A DNA stretch of 64,000 bases from the NCBI RefSeq assembly GCF_039537875.1, contig NZ_BAABBI010000002.1:310001-374000 (forward strand), read 5' to 3'. The position numbers and the translations under genes are program-made. The notes below the pieces were generated by a model that saw nothing but the letters and a program-made list of their open reading frames with translations, made no database searches and had not been told where the DNA came from. Below, piece by piece: positions 37,801 through 45,661 of this stretch (the stretch's first letter is position 1; every line of letters begins with the position of its first letter). Source of the DNA: Corallibacter vietnamensis (GTDB lineage Bacteria; Bacteroidota; Bacteroidia; Flavobacteriales; Flavobacteriaceae).

Positions 37801-40800
37801 AAGTGAAGAAATTCCACAAGTATCAGATGAACCATTATCTATATCAGTAGCTGTAATTGATGTATTTCCTGTGGCATCTAATGAGATAGTTAATGGTTGA
37901 CAAATCATCGTAGGTGCTTCTTGATCTTCAACAGTAACATTAAAATTACAAGTTGTCGTTTGCCCATTTCCATCATTTGCAATAACGTTTACAGTTGTTG
38001 TTCCTACAGGAAAATTAAACGGAAAGTTAATAGGATTACCGTCTACTTCATAAGTAATTATTGGTGCTCCGTTACAATTATCTGAAGCTGTTGCAGAAAA
38101 TGAAAGTGCGCTATAACATTGCCCAGCATCAGTTAGGTATAATGCATTAGGTATTGGGCATGTAAGAGTAGGTGGTGTTGCATCAATAACTGTTATTATT
38201 TGTGTGCAAGTACTCGTTAATCCAGAGTTGTCTGTTGCTGTCCATGTTACTGTTGTATTTCCTAGTGGAAATATACTAGGCGCATTATTGGTTACAGAAG
38301 CTATGCCACAATTATCTGAAGTACTAGGCGGACTTAAAACAACTGTTGTTGATTCACAATTATTATCGGCGTTTACAATCAATGTTGAAGGACAAGTTAT
38401 GGTTGGAGCCTCGTTATCGTTAACAGTTACGTTAAAAGAGCATGTTGTTATGTTTCCTCCTGTGTCTACAATTTCAAATGTATTTATTGTTGTGCCAACA
38501 GGGAAAGCACTACCAGAAGGTAAACCAGCGATTTGATTAATTGTATAAATGCCACAATTATCAGAGCCAGTAGGTGCTATATAGGTTACTACAGCGGAGC
38601 ATAATCCAATTTCATTTGTAGTTAAAATATCGCTCGGGCAAGATACTGTAGGAGCAGTCACATCATCAATTATCACGTTTTGTGTTTGTGTTGCTGTATT
38701 TCCGTTGCCATCATCATAGGTCCAAGTAACAACAGCTGTTCCTTGCGTTGAAATTGGCAATGTAGCATCATTTGTTACAGTAACTGTTCCGCCACAATTA
38801 TCAATAGCTGTTGGAGCGGTTAAAGCAGTTACTTCACATTCAGCAGTAACATCTACAAGTGTTGCATTGTCAGGCGTTGGTGCAGTCACATCATCAATTA
38901 TCACGTTTTGTGTTTGTGTTGTTGTATTTCCGTTGCCATCATCATAGGTCCAAGTAACAACAGTTGTTCCTTGCGTTGAAATTGGCAATGTAGCATCATT
39001 TGTTACAGTAACTGTTCCGCCACAATTATCAGTAGCAGTTGGAGCAGTTAAAGCGGTTACTTCGCATTCAGCAGTGATATCTGCAAGTGTTGTAGTATCT
39101 GGAACAGGAGCAGTCACATCATCAATTATCACGTTTTGTGTTTGTGTTGCTGTATTTCCGTTGCCATCATCATAGGTCCAAGTAACAACAGTTGTTCCTT
39201 GCGTTGAAATTGGCAATGTCGCATCATTTGTTACAGTAACTGTTCCGCCACAATTATCAGTAGCAGTTGGAGCGGTTAAAGCAGTTACTTCACATTCAGT
39301 AGTAACATCTGCAAGTGTTGTAGTATCAGGCGTTGGAGCTGTTACATCATCAATTATCACGTTTTGTGTTTGTGTTGCTGTGTTTCCATTGCCATCATCA
39401 TAGGTCCAAGTAACAACAGTTGTTCCTTGCGTTGAAATTGGCAATGTAGCATCATTTGTTACAGTAACTATTCCGCCACAATTATCAATAGCTGTTGGAG
39501 CGGTTAAAGCAGTTACTTCACATTCAGCAGTAACATCTACAAGTGTTGCATTGTCAGGCGTTGGTGCAGTCACATCATCAATCACCACGTTTTGTGTTTG
39601 TGTTGTTGTATTTCCGTTGCCATCATCATAGGTCCAAGTGACTACAGTTGTTCCCTGCGTTGATATAGGTAATGTCGCATCATTTGTTACAGCAACTATT
39701 CCACCGCAATTATCAGTAGCAGTTGGAGCAGTTAAAGCGGTTACTTCGCATTCAGCAGTGATATCTGCAAGTGTTGTAGTATCTGGAACAGGAGCAGTCA
39801 CATCATCAATTATCACGTTTTGTGTTTGTGTTGCTGTATTTCCGTTGCCATCATCATAGGTCCAAGTAACAACAGTTGTTCCTTGCGTTGAAATTGGCAA
39901 TGTCGCATCATTTGTTACAGTAACTGTTCCGCCACAATTATCAGTAGCAGTTGGAGCGGTTAAAGCAGTTACTTCACATTCAGTAGTAACATCTGCAAGT
40001 GTTGTAGTATCAGGCGTTGGAGCTGTTACATCATCAATTATCACGTTTTGTGTTTGTGTTGCTGTGTTTCCATTGCCATCATCATAGGTCCAAGTAACAA
40101 CAGTTGTTCCTTGCGTTGAAATTGGCAATGTAGCATCATTTGTTACAGTAACTATTCCGCCACAATTATCAATAGCTGTTGGAGCGGTTAAAGCAGTTAC
40201 TTCACATTCAGCAGTAACATCTACAAGTGTTGCATTGTCAGGCGTTGGTGCAGTCACATCATCAATCACCACGTTTTGTGTTTGTGTTGTTGTATTTCCG
40301 TTGCCATCATCATAGGTCCAAGTGACTACAGTTGTTCCCTGCGTTGATATAGGTAATGTCGCATCATTTGTTACAGCAACTATTCCACCGCAATTATCAG
40401 TAGCTATTGGAGCAATTAGTGCGGTTACTTCACATTCAGCAGTGATATCTGCAAGTGTTGCAGTACCAGGAGTGGGTACTTCGTTATCTATCACGGTTAC
40501 TTGTTGTAGACAGGTAGAGGTGTTGTTTTCTGAATCTCTGACCACCCATGTTACATTGGTCGTTCCAATAGGGAAAGTTGTGGGAGCATCATTATATACT
40601 AAATCTACAGTACAGTTATCGTTTGTGGTTGGTGTTCCTAGGGTTACGCCTGATGCTGTGCATAATCCTGGGTCTACGTTTACGGTGACATCTGCTGGGC
40701 AAGTAATTGTTGGAGGAATACCATCAATAATTCGTATAGTTGCTGTACAGCTATCAGTCTGTCCTAAAGAATCTTCAACAGTTAGTGTTATTGTGTTATT

Positions 40801-41532
40801 ACCTATATCATTACAATCAAAAGTGTTTGTGTCAATACTTAATATAGGTGTGTCAAAATCATCAATAGAGCCATCATTTATGTCGTTTGCTGTAATACTA
40901 GCAGTTCCAGAACCATCCAAATGTATATTAATAGGCATTGAAATACAGTTTGCAATAGGGGCTGTATCTACACGAAATGTCGCAATGTAATTAGCGCCAA
41001 AATTACTTATGTAGTGTGTGTTATCTATGACATTATCATTATCTGAATCGTAATCAGCATGTGTATAAATTTCTAGTATATAATCGCCAGATGTTAACCC
41101 GTTTAAAAGGTTAATATTTGCAGTAGTTGTTTGCCATGTTTGATCGATACTTGCACCAGAACAATGCGAGTTACCATCATTAGAAGCCCAAGGTATTTCT
41201 AATGAAATAAAAGCAGGTGCAGTATCTCCGCTTCTGTAAATTCTGTAGTTTACATAACTATTAAAAATATTGTCTATACCACATTTGTATGTTTTGTTTT
41301 GACCACCGTTTAAAATTAGAGTATTACTACCAGTAAATGTTCCTAAATTTTGCCCAGAAAAATTAGGATTTCCTACTGTATCATAGTTAAGATCATAATA
41401 GGTATTTCCAGCTCCATTAATATCAAGAATTATATAGCTTTCATATATGTTAGATTGTGCATGAAGTTTTCCTAAAAAAACAAATAAAAGCAGGTAAATA
41501 CAAGCAGTAAGTCGCGGGTACATTAATTTCAT
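31876..41532 (-). CDS. giant T9SS-secreted HYR-repeat protein
   Basis: This is a 3218-aa exported protein. The signal peptide ends at LGKLHAQ (about 26). HYR beta-sandwich domains start near residue 195, including the clear unit ITCPADVTVNVDPG at about 270-350. Residues about 350-965 are eight near-identical 76-aa repeats with the core TAECEVTALTAPTA, DNCGG and TWTYDDGNGNT. More HYR units follow to about 1300. Then come PKD/Ig-like segments, several gliding-type repeats with GSVTLTYT, a LamG domain (about 2377-2540), the module shared with two neighbouring genes (about 2987-3140) and a type A sorting domain ending NKKVIVKY. It is probably a long fibrous surface adhesin. The repeats are unusually uniform at DNA level. 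Confidence 0.87.
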   Translation of the reverse strand: MKLMYPRLTACIYLLLFVFLGKLHAQSNIYESYIILDINGAGNTYYDLNYDTVGNPNFSGQNLGTFTGSNTLILNGGQNKTYKCGIDNIFNSYVNYRIYRSGDTAPAFISLEIPWASNDGNSHCSGASIDQTWQTTTANINLLNGLTSGDYILEIYTHADYDSDNDNVIDNTHYISNFGANYIATFRVDTAPIANCISMPINIHLDGSGTASITANDINDGSIDDFDTPILSIDTNTFDCNDIGNNTITLTVEDSLGQTDSCTATIRIIDGIPPTITCPADVTVNVDPGLCTASGVTLGTPTTNDNCTVDLVYNDAPTTFPIGTTNVTWVVRDSENNTSTCLQQVTVIDNEVPTPGTATLADITAECEVTALIAPIATDNCGGIVAVTNDATLPISTQGTTVVTWTYDDGNGNTTTQTQNVVIDDVTAPTPDNATLVDVTAECEVTALTAPTAIDNCGGIVTVTNDATLPISTQGTTVVTWTYDDGNGNTATQTQNVIIDDVTAPTPDTTTLADVTTECEVTALTAPTATDNCGGTVTVTNDATLPISTQGTTVVTWTYDDGNGNTATQTQNVIIDDVTAPVPDTTTLADITAECEVTALTAPTATDNCGGIVAVTNDATLPISTQGTTVVTWTYDDGNGNTTTQTQNVVIDDVTAPTPDNATLVDVTAECEVTALTAPTAIDNCGGIVTVTNDATLPISTQGTTVVTWTYDDGNGNTATQTQNVIIDDVTAPTPDTTTLADVTTECEVTALTAPTATDNCGGTVTVTNDATLPISTQGTTVVTWTYDDGNGNTATQTQNVIIDDVTAPVPDTTTLADITAECEVTALTAPTATDNCGGTVTVTNDATLPISTQGTTVVTWTYDDGNGNTTTQTQNVIIDDVTAPTPDNATLVDVTAECEVTALTAPTAIDNCGGTVTVTNDATLPISTQGTAVVTWTYDDGNGNTATQTQNVIIDDVTAPTVSCPSDILTTNEIGLCSAVVTYIAPTGSDNCGIYTINQIAGLPSGSAFPVGTTINTFEIVDTGGNITTCSFNVTVNDNEAPTITCPSTLIVNADNNCESTTVVLSPPSTSDNCGIASVTNNAPSIFPLGNTTVTWTATDNSGLTSTCTQIITVIDATPPTLTCPIPNALYLTDAGQCYSALSFSATASDNCNGAPIITYEVDGNPINFPFNFPVGTTTVNVIANDGNGQTTTCNFNVTVEDQEAPTMICQPLTISLDATGNTSITATDIDNGSSDTCGISSLSIDQTNFDCSNIGNNTVTLTAIDNNGNAATCSTTVTILDYVQSATSTITASTSTTICQGTPVTFTSSNSNLGANPQYEWFVGGVSVGNNSPTYTTSGLNNGDDVYVKITSGPCNTVTTSNHIVMTVNPLLPVSYTLNASNNPICSGANTTFFVTGLTNGGASPSYQWYVNGSPVGGNTNSYVSSSIADGDVISVDVSSSLACANPVPARESVAMTVTPDATINLNSGNDNQTVCNGTAMSNIIYTIGNATNATITGIPTGIIGNYASGVFTISGTPTQTGVFNYTVTPEGCGSAIATGVISVGPDATINLLSSSENPSICNNNSDNLNLQFQLNSGASGATLSSSPALPAGITGTFDSASGIYTISGTTNQDGIYNYTITTTGCGSGESISGIITIYNGIPAAPGSIDGPSSFFCPVNQAVYSVVPDPNVENYNWTVSAGLSIQSGQGTNEIVVSINGLAINETISVSASNACGTSSTTTDSIFFNFTASDIDAGNDIYICAGTTSVQMNGDDGGLDYDEWTWDDNGAGGSFSTHYLGQTRNWSWDCWCYVFNDIYDYTETSTYTIPATAQPGDIITISLIADNWFWCDPLESTMRIHILEEPEAEIISSDLTLCEGESTTIMFSGTPGARIRYNDGSGNTNVNLNASGNYALAVSPTTTTTYTLNRVRYTNGAFPGNGNNCNVYLNESVTITVNEPPTVTAPNDITICEGDTVDLSSASINGTNHVGSWSSSGTGTFGSGMYTPSAADIFNGSVTLTYTNTPSDGICPAVSDSMVVTINQLPIVNAGINQTICSDGSIILNGTIGGSTSAVTWSAPSGVFSNINDLNATYTPAISNGTVTLTLTSNDPAGPCGPDIDTVIITVNQAATVYAGIDSVICSEDTVDLSTANFGGSATSATWSTSGNGIFSGSAYTPSAADISNGSIILTYTTNNPAGVCGAVSDSMIVTINAIPTVDAGVNQSICEIDTTISLNASLGGGASSGTWTTSGNGTFNNNNPNAIYTIGSNDISNGSVTLTYTTNDPIGPCSSAADSVTYTIASYLSASASNLTTISDCSDTTIQLQANGSGQWTATSIPAGSGYTFSNPNDPNTTFTGESGIDYNITWTIDNPSPCSDSSDSFVVSFPNCGNYIDFDGVDDYVSFGNNHDVSGSFSFESWIKPHSINGQIQTIFSKRDANNLSTGYDLRLVNNTISFHANGTSISANGITSNRWHHIAVTFDGSNYKLYVDGIDMNTKHGPNPTPNPYAMLLGAMYQINDTPTNHFNGWLDEIRVWNVALTTAQIREMMNQEIEANGTSVRGTVLGLDISGVTWTNLTAYYQMNQGIDINAGNLADNSATSTLGNLVNMTTLQDETAPLPYISNQNGTWNNTNTWLNGYVQSIPNTNGINGSPINWNIVRVQHDVTSGNRATTVLGLLVDANRYSITNNQRLDVTKYLKIDGVLDLVDESQLLQPNGSMVDYSATGYIERDQQGTNNVFNYNYWGSPVSSAGTNSARTYTVGDILYDGSTQALWTGGNNGSSSPLTISNRWIYAFAEGSENTYSDWIYKGQNGSFDAALGFTMKGSGTATATQNYTFRGLPNNADIETSVSASATINHQTLVGNPYPSAIDAQAFIKDNIPGGNAGTTGSIDGTLYFWKQSSTNNTHLTVDYQGGYATYNLSGGNPAVSPPEINGVGDASATTPKRFVPVAQGFFVTSANLGDQITNTVRFKNTQRAFVKETSGNSEFFKNAPAVQQRNETDEITDDIQRVRLQFKTPEGATRPLLLAFTPDNAASDGFDYGYDAENADFVPNDMSFVIENKKYVTQGVGSFDSEKRYPLAIDLTSNGNIEVSLVDLENFDETITVYLHDALLGTYTLLNTIDYNINLDAGNYENRYFITFEEDQTLHVTETSIDDTIVNYLNSTNEIYIKIPNTMMVKQVYLINILGQTVKSWNASNAPISNECKLPVEYISEGNYIIKVQTNNQATINKKVIVKY
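38655..40480 (-). repeat. 228-bp tandem repeats with a 684-bp higher-order period
   Basis: Eight copies of a 228-bp unit (76 codons) encode the HYR-like repeats. Units 1, 4 and 7 resemble each other, as do 2, 5 and 8, and 3 and 6, giving a 684-bp (three-unit) super-period. Positions 39023-39720 appear identical base for base to 39707-40404, a 698-bp exact tract. All steps are multiples of three, so the frame is kept. Confidence 0.9.
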
Positions 41533-41855
41533 AGTTAATATTTTTATACATTTTACGCACGCTTTTTTTGACGAATCATCAATAAAAGCCGCTATTTTTT
41601 GATAAAATTGCTATTAACCATATGTAAGGGAGTGCTAAAATTAGCTTGTGAAGTAGCTTGGAGCGGAATATTATCGATAAAATGCATAGATACTCTTTGA
41701 TTAGATTTTAGGTGTAAAAATCATAGTTAAAGTGTATTAAGATTTTTTCAGGCGTTTAAAGTGGAAGTGTTAGGTGTTTCTAATTAAACTAAATCAGATT
41801 TTTAACATATAATTGTTTGATATTTTTTTAAGTTTATAGAAATTAAAAATTCTAT
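41533..41855. promoter_or_regulatory. divergent intergenic region with diverged operator copies
   Basis: These 323 bp between the giant gene (-) and the beta-helix gene (+) hold no gene I can support. TAAAATGCA (41678-41686) in a TTATCGA context matches the operator core. TTAGGTGTA (41708-41716) and TAAAGTGTA (41728-41736) are 20 bp apart, and the latter is identical to the degenerate copy before the peptidase gene. An inverted TACATTTTAC lies at 41547-41556. These are weaker than the three sites to the left. Confidence 0.4.
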
Positions 41856-43328
41856 ATGAAACAAATTTTACTTAATTTTTTAATGATGTTAGGTGTTGTG
41901 AGTATGATTACAGCACAAGATTTTATAACTCCAGATACAGGAACTACCTATACGCTAAATGATTTAGTAACTGCCAGTCCTGCTACAATTTCAGTAAGTG
42001 GTGATGTTTATACTTTGGTAGGAAATCTTACTATTTCTTCAACTGATGCCTTGCTTATAGATTCTGAAGCAACACTTCAGATTGATGCTGATGTTTTAAT
42101 TACTGTTTTTGGTGCTTTTACGGTTTCTGCAAATAACTTTTTGTTTACTGCAACAAATCAAATTGCACCTTATGACGGATTTCGTTTTGAAGAATTTTCA
42201 ATGGTAAATATTCAAAATGCGACCATAGAGTATGGTGGTGGCTTACGTGTGCTTACAGAAGACTTTACAATAAACAACTGCACAGTAAGGAATAATGTTT
42301 CTGGTGTTGCTACAGGTGGTGTTATAGCATTGTCAAGAGGGCAAGCTCAAATCACCAATAATACCATCAGTTTTAATGACACACCAGCTATAAGCTCTGG
42401 TGCAAATAGTGCTGTGTCTCCTTACATTTTCAATAATTATATTGAAGGTAATAACAAGGTGAATTCAAACAGGCCTCAAATAAATATAGGTACAACCATG
42501 GCTACGCAGTCTTTACAAATTATTCAAAATACCATTATTGGCGATCGTAGTTTAGATCAGGTTGGAGGTATTGCAATTTCAAATTTTACTGGTGGCGCTA
42601 TTAATGCTATTATAGATGACAACATAATTAGAGATAACCGTTACGGACTTACTATTTTAGGTGGTAACACGTTCGCTTATGTTAGAAATAATGTTATTGA
42701 AAATAATGATACGCAAGGTAACCCTAATCTTGGCGGAAGTGGTATTTCATTAAATAGTTCTTCATCTGATTATGAAGTTATAGCAAGCGGTAACAGTGTT
42801 AGCGGAAATCTTTGGGGAATTACTGTTATTGGAGAGTCATCTATCAATCTTGGAGATGGTTCTACAAATGTTGGACAAAATTCATTTGCAAATAATGGCA
42901 ATGGTGGTATTACATACGCGTTGTACAATAATACAGCAAATGCTATTACTGCTATGAATAATTGTTGGGATACCACAAACCCATCAAATACATTAGCATC
43001 GGCTGAAGCTGTTATTGTACATCAAAATGATAATGCATCTTTAGGTGTAGTAGCTTTTGATCCTGTAAACTGTGATTTCTTAAGTGTAGAGGAGGCTTAT
43101 TTAAACCAAATTACGCTTTACCCAAACCCAACACAAGGTAAGGTTACCATATCAAACAATACACAATTTACAAGTGTTACTGTTTTCAGTATAACAGGAA
43201 AACGTTTATTGTCGTATCCTTTACAGCAAGGTGATACAACATTATCATTAGATTTACAGGCGGGCATCTATTTATTAAAATTTGATGGTGATAACCAACA
43301 AGCTGTAAAGAAATTGGTTGTACGTTAA
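41856..43328 (+). CDS. secreted right-handed parallel beta-helix protein with T9SS sorting domain
   Basis: This is a 490-aa exported protein. The signal peptide ends at MITAQ (about 21). Residues about 90-390 are short repeated coils with Asn ladders (TINNCTVRNNVSG, ITNNTISFNDTPA, IDDNIIRDNRYGL, YVRNNVIENNDTQ, VIASGNSVSGNLWG), typical of pectate-lyase-like parallel beta-helices. The last 80 residues (YLNQITLYPNPTQGKVTISN onward, ending KKLVVR) are a type A sorting domain. No catalytic residues can be assigned, so it may bind rather than cut polysaccharide. It is transcribed away from the giant gene and toward the two-component system. Confidence 0.85.
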   Translation: MKQILLNFLMMLGVVSMITAQDFITPDTGTTYTLNDLVTASPATISVSGDVYTLVGNLTISSTDALLIDSEATLQIDADVLITVFGAFTVSANNFLFTATNQIAPYDGFRFEEFSMVNIQNATIEYGGGLRVLTEDFTINNCTVRNNVSGVATGGVIALSRGQAQITNNTISFNDTPAISSGANSAVSPYIFNNYIEGNNKVNSNRPQINIGTTMATQSLQIIQNTIIGDRSLDQVGGIAISNFTGGAINAIIDDNIIRDNRYGLTILGGNTFAYVRNNVIENNDTQGNPNLGGSGISLNSSSSDYEVIASGNSVSGNLWGITVIGESSINLGDGSTNVGQNSFANNGNGGITYALYNNTANAITAMNNCWDTTNPSNTLASAEAVIVHQNDNASLGVVAFDPVNCDFLSVEEAYLNQITLYPNPTQGKVTISNNTQFTSVTVFSITGKRLLSYPLQQGDTTLSLDLQAGIYLLKFDGDNQQAVKKLVVR

Positions 43329-43365
43329 GATATCTATAAATGTTAAAATTATAGTTAGTATTTTT

Positions 43366-43403
43366 GAGGAATGAAATCAACTTTTTTTTCATTCCTCTTT
43401 TTT
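43366..43403 (+). terminator. terminator-like hairpin overlapping the kinase start codon
   Basis: The stem GAGGAATGAAA (43366-43376) pairs with TTTCATTCCTC (43387-43397) and is followed by six T. It sits 38 bases past the beta-helix stop and looks like its intrinsic terminator, but it contains the ATG (43371) of the following kinase gene. Confidence 0.75.
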
Positions 43404-44993
43404 ATTATAGCCTTTCATATCAAGGCTTTTTCTGTAAATATTCCTGCGGTTTCAGATAGTTTAAATTACTATATCCAAATTGTTGACCAACCTCAAAACG
43501 CAGATGAATTAATAAAAGCATATAAGTTTTTTGTAAGAAAAAAAGAGTTTGCTGAAAGCATTAACGATATTAATAGTGTCGTTTATGCTAATATTCAGTT
43601 ATCACGCATTGAGCTAAAAATAGGTTTGCCCTACGAAAGTGAGATTTTAGCCGTAAAAGCGTTAGAACAAATTAATGCACACCCAGATTCTATATATCTT
43701 AACACTTTAAAAAACTCTGTTTATAATCATTTAGGTATTCTTTACAGGAGTCAGAAAAATATAAGTAAGTCTATCGAGTTATACCACAAAGTCTTATCTC
43801 AAGCAAATAGTGTAAGAGATACTGCAATAGTTTTTAATAATATGTCAAATGCTTATAAGGATGTGGCAGACTATGCAAAAGCTAAAAAGGAATTGATAAA
43901 GGCTTACCAATTAATACCGCGTTTGTCTGACGTTTCTTTAAAAGCAAAAATATTAGATAATTTAGGAGCCCTAAAACTTAAAATAGGAGATAGTAGTGCT
44001 ATTTATGATTTAAAGAAAGCATTAAATCTTCTTTTAAAAAATGGAGATACTGTAAAAGCTTATTACAATTATAAAAATTTAGCCAATTATTATCTAACAA
44101 AAGATACTTTAAAAGCAAAATCATTCGGATTGAAAGCTTATGCAATTGCTAACTCTATGAATAATCTTTCAAACAAACGAGACGTATTAGCTATTTTAAG
44201 TGAGTTAGATGCAAAAACATATTTCAAAACCTTTATGGAAGTAGATAGAGTGCTTTCCAATAGAAAAGCCTTACAGGCCAATAAGTTTGCTTTAATGAAG
44301 TATGATGTGTCTAAAAAAGAAAAAGAACTACAAGAAAAAGAGCAACAAACAAGACTATACCTATATCTTGTTTTGTTGATTGTGCTTATTACAATAGCTT
44401 TTTTTTACATCTTGTCTGTTAAGCATAAAAAAGACCGATTAAAGCAAGTGCTTCAAACAGAGTCTAGAATTTCAAAGAAAATTCATGATGAAGTAGCTAA
44501 TGATATGTACCAAATTATGGTAAAAGCGCAAGCACAAGAGCAAACAAACATATTATTAGATGATTTAGAAGCCGTTTACTTAAAAACTAGAGATATATCA
44601 AAAGAGAACAGTGTGATTAATACGTCACAAAACTTTAAAGAAACATTACAGGATCTTATAGCAAGTTATGACACTTCAGATGTTAATATAGTCACACAAG
44701 GTCTTTCTAAAATTCCTTGGCAAAGTTTATCTCATCTCAAAAAAGTAACATTATATAGAGTCCTTCAAGAGTTGCTTACTAATATGAAAAAACATAGTAA
44801 GGCAAGTTTGGTGATGCTTGTGTTTAATAAAGAAGCAAAATTAAACGTAAAATACACTGATAATGGCGTAGGTTGTAGTTTAATAAAACAGTCTGGACTT
44901 CAAAATATGGAAACCCGTATAAAAGCTATTCAAGGAAGTATTACTTTTGAAACACGCAAACAAGCTGGATTTAAAGCTAATATACTTATTTAG
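43371..44993 (+). CDS. TPR-containing sensor histidine kinase (HisKA_3 type)
   Basis: This is a 540-aa membrane sensor kinase. A signal peptide (MKSTFFSFLFFIIAFHIKAF) leads into a periplasmic TPR region (about 50-300). A transmembrane segment follows near 325-347 (LYLYLVLLIVLITIAFFYIL), then a HisKA_3 phosphotransfer helix with the His in SKKIHDEVANDMYQ (about 370), and an HATPase domain with N box ELLTNMKKHS, G1 DNGVG and GLQNMETRI. It is three bases before the response regulator gene and surely pairs with it. The signal it senses is unknown; TPR domains often bind peptides or proteins. The start codon lies inside a terminator-like hairpin. Confidence 0.92.
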   Translation: MKSTFFSFLFFIIAFHIKAFSVNIPAVSDSLNYYIQIVDQPQNADELIKAYKFFVRKKEFAESINDINSVVYANIQLSRIELKIGLPYESEILAVKALEQINAHPDSIYLNTLKNSVYNHLGILYRSQKNISKSIELYHKVLSQANSVRDTAIVFNNMSNAYKDVADYAKAKKELIKAYQLIPRLSDVSLKAKILDNLGALKLKIGDSSAIYDLKKALNLLLKNGDTVKAYYNYKNLANYYLTKDTLKAKSFGLKAYAIANSMNNLSNKRDVLAILSELDAKTYFKTFMEVDRVLSNRKALQANKFALMKYDVSKKEKELQEKEQQTRLYLYLVLLIVLITIAFFYILSVKHKKDRLKQVLQTESRISKKIHDEVANDMYQIMVKAQAQEQTNILLDDLEAVYLKTRDISKENSVINTSQNFKETLQDLIASYDTSDVNIVTQGLSKIPWQSLSHLKKVTLYRVLQELLTNMKKHSKASLVMLVFNKEAKLNVKYTDNGVGCSLIKQSGLQNMETRIKAIQGSITFETRKQAGFKANILI

Positions 44994-44995
44994 TT

Positions 44996-45661
44996 ATGTT
45001 TAAAAAAGTACTTATATCAGATGATTTGGGTAGTGTAAACCAAGGGGTTCATACTGTTTTAAAGGCGTTAAATATCGCTAAAATTGATATGGCACAATAC
45101 TGTGATGACGCTTACCTTAAAGTACATAGTGCTTATAAAAGTAAACAACCATATGAGTTATTAATAACAGACTTATCTTACATAGCCGACCATAGAACTC
45201 AAAAAATAACATCAGGAGAAGAACTTGTTGAGGAGCTTAAAAAGGATTTCCCAGGCTTATCAATCATTGTGTATTCTGTAGAAGATCGTTTGCAAAAAGT
45301 TAGGCACCTGGTACTAAATAATCATATTAGCGGTTATGTTTGTAAAGGTCGACGTGGGTTAATAGAGTTATCTGAAGCCGTCAATAGCGCTTTTAAAAAC
45401 ACATTATACCTGTCTCCACAAGTAGCACAAGCGCTTCAAAGTAGTCATAATCTAGAAATAGATGATTATGATATTCACCTCCTTAAGGAGTTAGCTTTAG
45501 GGTATTCTAAAGAGCAAATTAGTAAACATTTAAAACAAAACAACGTAAGCCCTAATAGTATCAGTTCTATTGAGAAACGACAGAACAAGCTTTTTATTCA
45601 CTTCAAAGCAAACAATGCCACGCATTTGGTGGCTATTACAAAAGATTTAGGATTAATCTAA
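44996..45661 (+). CDS. response regulator with LuxR-like C-terminal domain
   Basis: This is a 221-aa regulator paired with the kinase before it. The receiver domain (1-125) has the acidic pair D9/D10, phosphoacceptor D59 in LITDLS, S94 in VYSVED and K118. The C-terminal part (about 155-221, DIHLLKELALGYSKEQISKH onward) resembles the GerE/LuxR helix-turn-helix but is diverged: the usual recognition-helix pattern T-V-x-x-H is replaced by SPNSISSIEKRQ. It probably binds DNA. Neighbouring secreted-protein genes make plausible targets, but this is inference. Confidence 0.85.
   Translation: MFKKVLISDDLGSVNQGVHTVLKALNIAKIDMAQYCDDAYLKVHSAYKSKQPYELLITDLSYIADHRTQKITSGEELVEELKKDFPGLSIIVYSVEDRLQKVRHLVLNNHISGYVCKGRRGLIELSEAVNSAFKNTLYLSPQVAQALQSSHNLEIDDYDIHLLKELALGYSKEQISKHLKQNNVSPNSISSIEKRQNKLFIHFKANNATHLVAITKDLGLI

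Noticed and set aside
38655..40480. Regular repeats as a possible CRISPR array
   Set aside because: The unit is 228 bp, entirely coding and without unique spacers; it is a protein repeat array.
40322..40990. 222-aa open frame on the + strand across the HYR repeats
   Set aside because: It runs antisense to a clearly coding repeat array; the long frame is a by-product of the biased codons and the 228-bp periodicity, and its translation matches no family.
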